From: AP-15 sp035538335
Lineage (GTDB): Bacteria > Pseudomonadota > Alphaproteobacteria > ATCC43930 > CGMCC-115725
Direction: 5' to 3'
Assembly: GCA_035538335.1 (NCBI GenBank)
Contig: DATLKN010000057.1
Coordinates: 1-64,000, forward strand
DNA: 64,000 nt
Below are positions 16,321-24,609 of this stretch, in pieces. Position 1 is the first letter of the stretch. Each line of letters opens with the position of its first letter. Both the position numbers and the translations under genes were made by a program. The notes below the pieces were generated by a model. The model did not search any database and was not told the origin of the DNA. It saw nothing but the letters and a program-made list of their open reading frames with translations.

Positions 16321-17454
16321 TTGGCCATCCCATTGCACCAGACGCTCCGGGTCGGCGCCTATGTACTCGCGCAGCACCTGAAGGGCGTCAAACGCTACCC
16401 GCTCGTCTTGATGCTGGAGCCGCTGTTCCGCTGCAACCTCGCCTGCGCCGGCTGCGGCAAGATCGACTACCCGGACGCGATCCTCAACCAGCGCCTGTCC
16501 GTCGGCGAATGCCTCGATGCGGTCGAGGAATGCGGCGCCCCGGTCGTCGTCCTGGCCGGCGGCGAGCCGCTGTTGCACCGCGAGATCGAGGCCATCGTCG
16601 AGGGCATCCTCGCCCGCAAGAAATACGTCTATCTGTGCACCAACGCGCTGCTGCTCGAGAAAAAGCTCGACCAGTTCCGGCCGCACCCCTACTTCGCCTG
16701 GACCGTGCATCTCGACGGCGACCGCGAGGCGCACGACAAGTCGGTGTGCCAGGAGGGCGTCTACGACCGCGCCGTCGCGGCGATTATGGCCGCCAAGGCG
16801 CGCGGCTTTCGCGTCAACATCAACGCGACGCTTTTCGAAGGCGTCGCGCCCGAGCGGGTCGCCGGCTTTTTCGACGAGGTCACGCGGCTCGGCATCGACG
16901 GCATCACCGTTTCGCCCGGCTACGCCTACGAGCGGGCGCCGGACCAGGAGCACTTCCTCAACCGCCGCCGCACCAAGGAATTGTTCCGCGAGATCTTTCG
17001 CCGCGGCCGCTGGTCGTTCAACCAATCGGGCCTGTTCCTCGACTTTCTCGCCGGCAACCAGAGCTACCGCTGCACGCCGTGGGGCAATCCGACGCGCAAT
17101 TATTTCGGCTGGCAGCGGCCGTGCTACCTACTCGGCGAGGGCTATGCCCGGACCTTCAAGGAGCTGATGGAAGAGACGGACTGGGACGCCTACGGCACCG
17201 GCAATTACGAGAAATGCGCGCAATGCATGGTGCACAGCGGCTACGAGGCGACCGCCGTGATGGACGCGATGCAGCATCCGCTGAAGGCGGCAGCGGCGGC
17301 CTTGCGCGGCCCGCGCACGGAAGGCGAGATGGCGCCGGAGATCGGGCTGGAGCGCCAGCGCCCGGCGCAGTACGTCTTCTCCCGCCACGTCGAGGAAGCG
17401 ATGGCGCGGCTAGGCGCCGACCACCGCGTGCAGAGCGCGGGCCGGCCGCACTAG
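16321..17454 (+). CDS. hpnH: HpnH, adenosylhopane synthase (radical SAM)
   Basis: A 377-residue radical SAM protein with a TTG start (reads AIPLHQTLRVGAYVLAQHLK). The cluster motif is CNLACAGC (Cys 38, 42 and 45) in EPLFRCNLACAGCGKIDYPD. VVVLAGGEPLLHREI, NQSGLFLDFLAGNQSYRCTPWG and CAQCMVHSGYE are HpnH hallmarks. HpnH joins a 5'-deoxyadenosyl radical to diploptene, giving adenosylhopane, the first step of side-chain extension. It is probably co-transcribed with ispH. Its last 45 bp overlap the 3' end of hpnG on the opposite strand, and HpnG performs the next reaction. Confidence 0.95.
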   Translation: MAIPLHQTLRVGAYVLAQHLKGVKRYPLVLMLEPLFRCNLACAGCGKIDYPDAILNQRLSVGECLDAVEECGAPVVVLAGGEPLLHREIEAIVEGILARKKYVYLCTNALLLEKKLDQFRPHPYFAWTVHLDGDREAHDKSVCQEGVYDRAVAAIMAAKARGFRVNINATLFEGVAPERVAGFFDEVTRLGIDGITVSPGYAYERAPDQEHFLNRRRTKELFREIFRRGRWSFNQSGLFLDFLAGNQSYRCTPWGNPTRNYFGWQRPCYLLGEGYARTFKELMEETDWDAYGTGNYEKCAQCMVHSGYEATAVMDAMQHPLKAAAAALRGPRTEGEMAPEIGLERQRPAQYVFSRHVEEAMARLGADHRVQSAGRPH

Positions 17455-18078
17455 CGCCGACAGCGCCGTCCGGGCCTCGCGCGCGAGGCCGACGAGCGCG
17501 GCGATCTGCCGCGGCCGGCGGATCACGTCGGCGAGCACGCGCAGCACTTCCGGCGTGCCGTCCGCGGCAAGCGGAAGCAGCGCCGCCGAGGGCAGCTCGC
17601 GGTAGACCGTGTCGGCGATCGAGCGCAACACGAGGAACGGGATCCCGGCCTGCCGCGCCGCGCGCGCGACGACGTCGCTTTCGAGATCGACGGCGAGCGC
17701 GCCGGTCTCGCTCCAGGCACGCTCCTTCTGCCGGGGCAGCGCGAGGATCGAGGGCGCGCCGTAGACCGGCCCCTCGACGGCGCCGATCTCGCACGCCAGC
17801 GCGCCGAGCCTGCGGCACAGTCCTTCCTCGCTGCGCCAGCGCCCGTCGGGCGCGATGACTTCCCCCGATAGCACGACGTCGCCCGGCCGCAGTTGCGGCG
17901 CGAGCGCGCCGGCGATGCCGAAGCTGACGAGGCAGCTGGCTCCCTCGAGCGCGCTGTCGACGAGCGCCGCCGTGCGCTGACGGTCGCCGGCGCCGACCAC
18001 CACCGAGAACCCGGCCTTTCGGGCAATCCGCGCTTCGGACGCAAGCCCTGAGGTGCAGAGCACCGTCAACGCCCGCAT
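17410..18078 (-). CDS. hpnG: HpnG, adenosylhopane nucleosidase
   Basis: A 222-residue member of the purine nucleoside phosphorylase/MTA-nucleosidase superfamily. LVSFGIAGALAPQLRPGDVV corresponds to the phosphate/ribose region, GALAVDLESDVVARAARQ holds the conserved base-binding Glu/Asp, and FLVLRSIADT follows. HpnG removes adenine from adenosylhopane to give ribosylhopane. It is last in the series running shc-P450-hpnG on the minus strand, 141 bp after the P450 gene. Its 3' end overlaps hpnH. The start at 18078 is the natural beginning of the fold (MRALTVLCTSGLASEARIA). Confidence 0.92.
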   Translation of the reverse strand: MRALTVLCTSGLASEARIARKAGFSVVVGAGDRQRTAALVDSALEGASCLVSFGIAGALAPQLRPGDVVLSGEVIAPDGRWRSEEGLCRRLGALACEIGAVEGPVYGAPSILALPRQKERAWSETGALAVDLESDVVARAARQAGIPFLVLRSIADTVYRELPSAALLPLAADGTPEVLRVLADVIRRPRQIAALVGLAREARTALSALVRPARALHAVVGA

Positions 18079-18219
18079 GACTTGTCCCCCCGCTTTTATG
18101 CGACCCTCGCAGGCGATTGGCGCTCCCTGCCTCGGTCTCGGCGCAATAGATTCGGCGCCGCGATCCCCAAGCGGGAACGCAATCGTCGCGGTCTTATACC
18201 GTACCGCGGCGAAAAGGTG

Positions 18220-19647
18220 TCAAGTTTGTACGAGGCTGTTTAAAGCGGGATGACCGGCCGCCCGCGCGGCACGGAGGCGGGCATCGCTGCGCGGCTCGAA
18301 AAGAAAGGGCGGCGGGGTTTCGGGCTGCGTCGTGACGATCGCCTTCGGCCGCGTCCGCGCCCCCGCCGGCAGCGCGATGTCGAAGGCGCGGGCGAGGAGC
18401 GCGCTCGCCAGCACCAGCTCGGTCAGGGCGAACTGCGCGCCGATGCAAACGCGCGGTCCGGCGCCGAACGGCAGATAGGAAAGCCGCGGCGGCGGCGGCA
18501 TGCCGGGCAGAAAGCGCGACGGGTCGAAGCGCTCGGGGGCCTCCCACAATCCGCGATGCCGATGCAGCACGAACGGCGAGACGAGGACGAGCGAGCCCCG
18601 GGGGATCGCCAGGCCGCCGGCACGGTCCTCCCGGCGCGCCCGCCGCACGATCACGAAGGCCGGCGGATAGAAGCGCAACACCTCGTCGGCAAAGGCGCGC
18701 GTGTAGACGAGCCGGGGCAGATCCTCGGCGGCGGTGTCGGCCTCCAACTCGGCCGCCGCCGCTTCCTCGGCTACCCGCCGCTGCTCCCGCGGCATCCTTG
18801 CCAGCAGGTAGAGCGACCAGAACAGCGCCGCGGCGGTCGTATCGTGGCCGGCGACGAGGATCGTCGATACCTGGTCGGCGAGGCCATCGAGGTCGATGCC
18901 GCCCGTGCGCCGGCTCGAGACGAGCAGATCGAACAGGTCGCGCGGCTTGCCGTCGCCGCAGCGCGCCAGGCGCTCTGCGACGATATGGCCGACGAGGCGG
19001 CGCCAGTCGCGGCGAAAGCGGGCGCGGGCGAAATCGCTCGGACTCGGCCAGCTGCCGGGAACCAGAAAATCGCCGACCGCCGGGCGCCCGAGCCGCACCG
19101 CGTAGGTGCCGATCAGCGCGAAAAGCTCGTCGCCCCAGCGCTCCATTTCGAGCGAGAACAGCGCTTGGCCGATGATGCCGAGGGCGAGCCGGCGCAGCAG
19201 CGGGACGAGATCCACGGGTTCCCCCTCGCGGTCCCCGAGATCGGCGATGAACCGGTCGACGCCGAGCACGACGTGGCGGGCCAGGATCCTGACCGCGCGC
19301 GGCGTGAAGGCCGAGGCCATGGTGTGCCGCTGCGCCTCCCACTCCTCGCCCTCGGCGAGAAAGAGGCCACGACCGAAGATCGGGCGCAGGACCCTGAGGG
19401 TCGGCGCCGCGCGTGCATAATTCCCCGGGTTCTCGACGAGCACCCGGCGGATCGCGTCCGGCCGGTTGAGGATGAACTGGCGGCCGCCGAGGATGCGCAA
19501 GGCAACGGCTTCCGCCTCGAAGGCCTCGCTTGGAAAGGCGGCGAGCGCATCGCCCTCGAATATCCGCCTGAGCGCACGCCACGGCAACCGAGCCGGGGCG
19601 GCCTCAAGGTTCGCACATGTCGTATCGCTCACCGCTCGCGCTCCCAC
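18220..19647 (-). CDS. Cytochrome P450 within the hopanoid operon
   Basis: A 475-residue cytochrome P450 with complete signatures: W-x-x-x-R of helix C (W103, R107), the I-helix oxygen-activation motif AGHDTT at 266-271, ExxR at 322-325 (EVLR) and the heme loop FGAGPRVCIG at 394-403, with Cys401 as heme ligand. There is no N-terminal membrane anchor. GTG at 19647 is used as start; GTG at 19632 is an alternative. It lies 51 bp after shc in the same direction and 141 bp before hpnG, so it is probably part of the operon. P450s are not among the standard hpn genes I know. Oxidation of a hopanoid, squalene or another terpene is a reasonable but unproven guess. Redox partners are not encoded nearby. 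Confidence 0.92.
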   Translation of the reverse strand: MGARAVSDTTCANLEAAPARLPWRALRRIFEGDALAAFPSEAFEAEAVALRILGGRQFILNRPDAIRRVLVENPGNYARAAPTLRVLRPIFGRGLFLAEGEEWEAQRHTMASAFTPRAVRILARHVVLGVDRFIADLGDREGEPVDLVPLLRRLALGIIGQALFSLEMERWGDELFALIGTYAVRLGRPAVGDFLVPGSWPSPSDFARARFRRDWRRLVGHIVAERLARCGDGKPRDLFDLLVSSRRTGGIDLDGLADQVSTILVAGHDTTAAALFWSLYLLARMPREQRRVAEEAAAAELEADTAAEDLPRLVYTRAFADEVLRFYPPAFVIVRRARREDRAGGLAIPRGSLVLVSPFVLHRHRGLWEAPERFDPSRFLPGMPPPPRLSYLPFGAGPRVCIGAQFALTELVLASALLARAFDIALPAGARTRPKAIVTTQPETPPPFLFEPRSDARLRAARAAGHPALNSLVQT

Positions 19648-19698
19648 CGGTAGGGAACAGCCTTGCGCAGGAGCCGGTTCCGTTATCCCCCGGACGCC

Positions 19699-21609
19699 TC
19701 AGATGCCGAACGTCACGCGGCGCGCATTGGCGGCGGCGAGGCGGCGGTAGCGGGCGAGCGCCCACAGCGGGAAGAAAGCGGGGTAGCCGTGATAGCGCAG
19801 ATAGAAGACGCGCGGAAACCCGACCGCGGTGAACCACGGCTCCGGCCAATCGCCGCGACCGTCCTGCGTCTCGATCAGATATTGGACGCCGCGCGGCACC
19901 GCCGGGTTTTCGACTTCGCCCGCCGCCATCAGCGCGAGCAGCGCCCAGGCCGTTTGCGAGGCCGTGGCGCAGCGCGCCTCGCCGTGCGGCGCGTTCGGCC
20001 AGTAGGATTCTCCGCCTTCCCCCCAGCCGCCGTCGGCGCGCTGGCGCGCCAGCAGCCAAGCGACGGCGCGCCGGACCGGCGGCGCGTCCCGGGGCACTCC
20101 GATCGCGTTGAGCGCGGCGAGGACCGACCAGGTGCCGTAGATGTAATTGGTTCCCCAGCGGCCGAACCAGGACCCATCTGCCTCCTGCTCGCGGTAGAGG
20201 TAGGCGGTCGCCGCGGCGACCGCCGGATGCTCGGCCCGGTAGCCGAGCTGCGCCAGAAAGCCGAGGCAGCGCGCCGTCACGTCGGCGGTCGGCGGGTCGA
20301 GCAGCGCGCCGTGATCGGCGAACGGGATATGGTTCAGATAAAAATGCGTGTTGTCGGCATCGAAAGCAGCCCAGCCGCCGCTGCGGCTCTGCATGCCGAG
20401 GACCCATTCGGCGGCGCGCTCGATCGCCTCGCGGTAGCGGGCCCCGTCGAAGCGGTCGAGCGCGAGGCCGACCGCGGCGGTGTCGTCGAGATCGGGATAA
20501 TGCGGATTTTCGTATTGAAAGGCCCAGCCGCCCGGCCGCAAGCCCGGCCGCGCCGCCGCCCAGTCGCCGACGACATCGAGCACCTGCCTGGCGGCGAGCC
20601 AATCGAGCCCCCGCCGCACCGGCGCTCCGACGCCGTCCGTGCCGACCTCCAACAGCGCGTGCGCGGCAAGCACCGTGTCCCACACCGGCGACAGACAGGG
20701 CTGGCAATAGCCTTTGTCGCCGTCGAAGACGAGCAGCTTGCCGATCGCCGCGAGCGCCGTCACGACGCGCGGCTCGTCGCGCGGGTAGCCGAGGCAATCG
20801 AACATCATCACGGCGTTCGCCATCGCCGGATAGATGGCGCCGAGGCCGTCTTCGCCGTTGAGCCGCTCCGACACGAAGGCGACCGCCGCCTCGATCGCGC
20901 GCTGCCGGGCGCGTTTCGGGAAGAACGGCTCGGCCAGCCGCAGCAGCCGGTCGAGCAGCGCGAAGGCGAGCGCCAAGGGCGACGAGGTCGGGCCGGCGAT
21001 CCAGCCGCGCACCCGTTCGGGCGGCTCGACAAAAAGCTCGCCGACGTGCACGCCCTGCAGGTTGCGCGCCCGCGGCTTCAGCGCCATCAGCACCAGGAGC
21101 GGCACGAGGACGGTGCGCGACCAGTACGAGATCTTGTCGATATGAAAGGGAAACCAGCGCGGCAGCAGCATGATTTCGACCGGCATCACCGGCACCGCGC
21201 GCCACGGCACCTCGCCGAAGAGCGCGAGCAGCGTGCGCGTGAAAACGTTGGCCCTGCGCGCCCCGCCCAAAGCGAGGATCGCCTCGCGCGCCCGTGCCAT
21301 ATGCGGCGCGTCGATCGGGTCGCCGGCAGCCTTCAGCGCGAAATAGGCCTTGATCGAGGCGCTCACGTCGATGGCGCCGCCGTGAAACAGGGGCCAGCCG
21401 CCGTGCTCGCCCTGGATCGCGCGGATATACCGCGCGAGCTTCGCCTCGACCGCCTTGTCGATCGTGCCGAGGTAATGCTGCAACAGGATGTACTCGGACG
21501 GAATCGTCACGTCCGCCTCGAGTTCGAACACCCAATGCCCGTCCGCGCGTTGCCGGGAAAGCAGCGACGCGACGGCGCGGTCGATCGCGTCTTCGAGCCT
21601 GCTGTTCAT
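19699..21609 (-). CDS. shc: Squalene-hopene cyclase
   Basis: A 636-residue class II terpene cyclase, the usual length for bacterial enzymes. The catalytic acid motif DLDDTA is at 373-378, with the central Asp protonating squalene. Repeated QW motifs are visible, such as QGEHGGWP, QSRSGGWAAFD, EQEADGSWFGRWG and RQRADGGWGE. The product is diploptene/hopene and the enzyme works at the inner membrane surface. Its start codon overlaps the hpnE stop by 4 bp (ATGA), so translation is coupled. It is followed in the same direction by the P450 gene. Confidence 0.97.
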   Translation of the reverse strand: MNSRLEDAIDRAVASLLSRQRADGHWVFELEADVTIPSEYILLQHYLGTIDKAVEAKLARYIRAIQGEHGGWPLFHGGAIDVSASIKAYFALKAAGDPIDAPHMARAREAILALGGARRANVFTRTLLALFGEVPWRAVPVMPVEIMLLPRWFPFHIDKISYWSRTVLVPLLVLMALKPRARNLQGVHVGELFVEPPERVRGWIAGPTSSPLALAFALLDRLLRLAEPFFPKRARQRAIEAAVAFVSERLNGEDGLGAIYPAMANAVMMFDCLGYPRDEPRVVTALAAIGKLLVFDGDKGYCQPCLSPVWDTVLAAHALLEVGTDGVGAPVRRGLDWLAARQVLDVVGDWAAARPGLRPGGWAFQYENPHYPDLDDTAAVGLALDRFDGARYREAIERAAEWVLGMQSRSGGWAAFDADNTHFYLNHIPFADHGALLDPPTADVTARCLGFLAQLGYRAEHPAVAAATAYLYREQEADGSWFGRWGTNYIYGTWSVLAALNAIGVPRDAPPVRRAVAWLLARQRADGGWGEGGESYWPNAPHGEARCATASQTAWALLALMAAGEVENPAVPRGVQYLIETQDGRGDWPEPWFTAVGFPRVFYLRYHGYPAFFPLWALARYRRLAAANARRVTFGI

Positions 21610-22877
21610 CGCTCTGTGCGGCGTCCGCGGTAGAGCCAGTGCCGCGCCGCGGCGAAGCCGGAGCGAATAGCCCCTTCGATCGTCGCCGGCAAGCCGGTAT
21701 CGGTGTAGTCGCCGGCGAGCACAAGGTTTTCCCAAGCCGTCGCCGCCCGCGGCCGCCGCTCCAGCTGGCTCGGCGCGGCGGCGAAAGTCGCCCGCCGCTC
21801 CTTGACGATGCGGGCCGGCGGCGCAGCGGCAACGGGCAGCCGATAGGCGGCGGCGGTGTCGCGCCATAAGAGGTCGCGCAGTTCCTCGGCGGGACGGTCG
21901 ACGAGATCGTCGGCGGCGCTGACGGTGACCGAGAGGACGCCGCGCTTCCTGAACACCCATTGTGCGGCGCCGCCGACGACGCCGATAAAGAACGGCGCCT
22001 CGGCGGGCGCCTCGACCTGGAAATGCGCGTTGACGATCGGCTCGTGGCGGTTGGGGACGGCGAGCCCCGGGACGAGGCGCGCGGCGACCGCAGCGGGGAC
22101 GGCGAGGACGACCGCTTCGCCGGCGGCGACCCCGACGCCGGTGTCGTCGAACGTCAATTCGCCGACCCGGTCGTCGATGAAATGCAGCTGGGCGAGGCGC
22201 GCGCCGAAGCGGATGTCGGCGCCACGCCGGCCGAGCGCGGCGAGAGCCGGATCGACGAGGCTTTCCGACAGCCCCTCGCGCGGCAAACAGGGGCGGCAGG
22301 CCGCCCCGCCCCGGCCGAGCGTCTCGGCGAGGACCTGCCCGAAGAGCCGCGCCGAGCCGTCCGCGGCGGCGGTGTTGAGGGCGGCGACGGCAAGCGGCTC
22401 CCAGAGCCGGGAGAACAGCCGCTCGTCGGCGCCGAGGACCTCCGTCACCGTCGCCGCCGGGCCGGCGCGCGACAATCGCAGCGGCGCCAGGTAATCGATC
22501 GCGCGGCTGCCGGGCACGCGCCGCCGCGGCCGCAGGATCCACCACGGCACCCGCCCGGGATTGGGCCGCAAGGTCCAGCGCTCGCCGGTCCCCAGATCGA
22601 CGAACGGGAAGACCGGGTCGAGCGGCCCGAGAAAGGTCGGGCGCGCGCCGATCCGCTCGACATAGGAAAGCGCCGCGCGATTGCCGGACAGCAGCAGATG
22701 GTTGCCGTTGTCGATGCGCAAGCCCAGCTCGCGGTCGAAATAGGAGCGGCAGCGGCCGCCGGCATGCGCCGCGGCCTCGTAGAGCATCACCGCATGGCCC
22801 GCCTCGGCGAGCGTGAGCGCCGCGGCCAGACCCGACAGGCCGGCGCCGACGACATGCGCCCGCGGCGGACCCGTCAT
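21606..22877 (-). CDS. hpnE: HpnE, squalene-forming FAD oxidoreductase
   Basis: A 423-residue flavoprotein of the amine-oxidase/phytoene-desaturase fold. The N-terminal dinucleotide site is VVGAGLSGLAAALTLAEAGH, followed by EAAAHAGGRCRS, and NLVLAGDYTDTGLPATIEGA near the C-terminus closes the FAD pocket. HpnE reduces hydroxysqualene, made by HpnC from presqualene diphosphate, to squalene. The start and stop overlap neighbours by 4 bp on both sides (hpnD upstream, shc downstream), consistent with a tight operon. Confidence 0.94.
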   Translation of the reverse strand: MTGPPRAHVVGAGLSGLAAALTLAEAGHAVMLYEAAAHAGGRCRSYFDRELGLRIDNGNHLLLSGNRAALSYVERIGARPTFLGPLDPVFPFVDLGTGERWTLRPNPGRVPWWILRPRRRVPGSRAIDYLAPLRLSRAGPAATVTEVLGADERLFSRLWEPLAVAALNTAAADGSARLFGQVLAETLGRGGAACRPCLPREGLSESLVDPALAALGRRGADIRFGARLAQLHFIDDRVGELTFDDTGVGVAAGEAVVLAVPAAVAARLVPGLAVPNRHEPIVNAHFQVEAPAEAPFFIGVVGGAAQWVFRKRGVLSVTVSAADDLVDRPAEELRDLLWRDTAAAYRLPVAAAPPARIVKERRATFAAAPSQLERRPRAATAWENLVLAGDYTDTGLPATIEGAIRSGFAAARHWLYRGRRTER

Positions 22878-23755
22878 AAGAGGCCGTGCCGCAGCACGAG
22901 CCCCAGCTTTCGCGGTTTCGACAGGCTGACGCGCTCGTCCGGATCGCGCCAATCCGCGCGCAACAGCGCCGCCAGGGTCGCGCTGTAGAAGGCCGCCATC
23001 ACCGCCGCCGGGCGCATCGCGCGGCGGCTGCACTGCGCCATCGCCCGCTCGGCCTGCGCGAAATGCGCCTGCGCCATCGCCGCGACGTCGCGGCAGACGG
23101 CCGCCAGGGCCGGATGCCGCAGCACCGCGGCGGGATCTGAACCCGCAATGCCGTGCCGGTCGAGAATTTCGCGCGGCAGGTAGAGGCGGCCGCGGGCGGC
23201 GTCTTCGGCCAGGTCGCGCAGAATGTTGGTCAGCTGCAAGGCGCGGCCGAGCGCCTCGGCGACCCGGTGGGCGCTGTCGCCGGCATCGCCGAAGATCGGC
23301 ACCGACAGGTGGCCGACGGCGCTGGCAACGCGCCGGCAATAGAGATCGAGAGTCGCCAGATCGGGAGCGCGGATGTCGCGCTCGGCGTCCATCTGCATGC
23401 CGTCGATAACCGCGAGAAACTCCTCCCGCGGCAACTCGTAGCGCCGCACCGGCCCGACCAGCGCCCGCCCGACGAGCCGGCGCGGCCGGCCGGCATAGAT
23501 CGCGTCGATTTCCTCGCGCCACGCATCGAGCGCGGCCCTTTTCCCGGCCACCGGACCGGCATCGTCGGCGATGTCGTCGACCTCGCGGCAGAAGGCGTAA
23601 AGGGCGTACATGCCGTTGCGCCGATCGCGCGGCAAGAGGCGCATCGCCCAATAGAACGAGGTGCCCGCCGCCGCGACCCGTTGCCGGATCGCTTCGCGCA
23701 GCGCCGCATCCTCGTCGGGGTCCGGCCCGACGGCGCCGCGCGCCCGCCCCCTCAT
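22874..23755 (-). CDS. hpnD: HpnD, presqualene diphosphate synthase
   Basis: A 293-residue trans-isoprenyl diphosphate synthase of the squalene/phytoene synthase family. FYWAMRLLPRDRRNGMYALYAFCREVDDIADD holds the first Asp-rich motif and LQLTNILRDLAEDAARGRLYLP the second. HpnD couples two farnesyl diphosphates to presqualene diphosphate, the first committed step. It overlaps hpnC and hpnE by 4 bp each. The ATG at 23755 is the coupled start; the frame continues upstream only through hpnC sequence. Confidence 0.94.
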   Translation of the reverse strand: MRGRARGAVGPDPDEDAALREAIRQRVAAAGTSFYWAMRLLPRDRRNGMYALYAFCREVDDIADDAGPVAGKRAALDAWREEIDAIYAGRPRRLVGRALVGPVRRYELPREEFLAVIDGMQMDAERDIRAPDLATLDLYCRRVASAVGHLSVPIFGDAGDSAHRVAEALGRALQLTNILRDLAEDAARGRLYLPREILDRHGIAGSDPAAVLRHPALAAVCRDVAAMAQAHFAQAERAMAQCSRRAMRPAAVMAAFYSATLAALLRADWRDPDERVSLSKPRKLGLVLRHGLL

Positions 23756-24609
23756 GCGCGATACCCTCGCACGACCCCGAGGAGGAAGGCGGCGAGGAAA
23801 TCGGCCTTGCCGAGCCCGACGCGGCGGGCGAGCGGGTCGCCACGGCGCAGCCGCCCGGCGAGCCGGCCGGCGAGCGCGACGATGACCGCGCATTCGCAGC
23901 GCAGGCCGCGCGCCTTGACGCGCGGCGGCAGGCCTTTCGAGGTCTCGACGAGGGCCGCCGTGCGCTCGATCAGGCCGTCGAACACGCGGCGCAGCGCCGG
24001 GCTCGCCGCCGGCAGGGCGAGCGCCTCGACGCCGATGCCGTTCGCCGCCAGATCCTCTTGCGGCAGATAGACCCGGTCGAGCCGGCAATAATCCTCGCCG
24101 CAATCCTGCAGATGGTTCAGAACCTGCAATGCCGAGCACAGCGCGTCGGAATAGGGCCAGGCGCCGCGGTCTTCGCCGTGCAGATCGAGCAGCTGCCGCC
24201 CGACGGGCGAGGCCGAATAGCGGCAATATTCCATCAGCTCGCCCCAGTCGCGGTAGCGCAGCTTCGTCGCATCGAGGCGAAAGGCGGTCAGCACGTCGTG
24301 GCAGTGCTGCGCCGTCACGCCGGTGGCGAGGAGGCTTTCCCGCATCGCCGCCGCGGCCGGCGAATCGGCGCCGGGCGCGCCGTCGAGGATCGCCGCCATC
24401 CGGTCGAGCCGGCGCACCTTTTCGGCCGCTTCCATGCCCGGGTTGTCGGCGATGTCGTCGGCGTTGCGGGCGAAGCGGTAAAAGGCGTGCACATGCGCGC
24501 GCAGGCCGCGCCGGATCAGCAGCGAGCCGACCGGGAAATTCTCGTCGCCGCGCGATTTGCCCGAGGGCGTCTCGAGGCTGCCGCCGCCGCGCTCTTCGGC
24601 TACCGCCAT
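23752..24609 (-). CDS. hpnC: HpnC, hydroxysqualene synthase
   Basis: A 285-residue member of the squalene/phytoene synthase family. ENFPVGSLLIRRGLRAHVHAFYRFARNADDIADN includes the first Asp-rich region, and LQVLNHLQDCGEDYCRLDRVYLP the second, where the usual acidic residues are partly replaced as in other HpnC proteins. HpnC converts presqualene diphosphate to hydroxysqualene. It starts inside the stop codon of hpnA (TGATG) and overlaps hpnD by 4 bp. Confidence 0.94.
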   Translation of the reverse strand: MAVAEERGGGSLETPSGKSRGDENFPVGSLLIRRGLRAHVHAFYRFARNADDIADNPGMEAAEKVRRLDRMAAILDGAPGADSPAAAAMRESLLATGVTAQHCHDVLTAFRLDATKLRYRDWGELMEYCRYSASPVGRQLLDLHGEDRGAWPYSDALCSALQVLNHLQDCGEDYCRLDRVYLPQEDLAANGIGVEALALPAASPALRRVFDGLIERTAALVETSKGLPPRVKARGLRCECAVIVALAGRLAGRLRRGDPLARRVGLGKADFLAAFLLGVVRGYRA

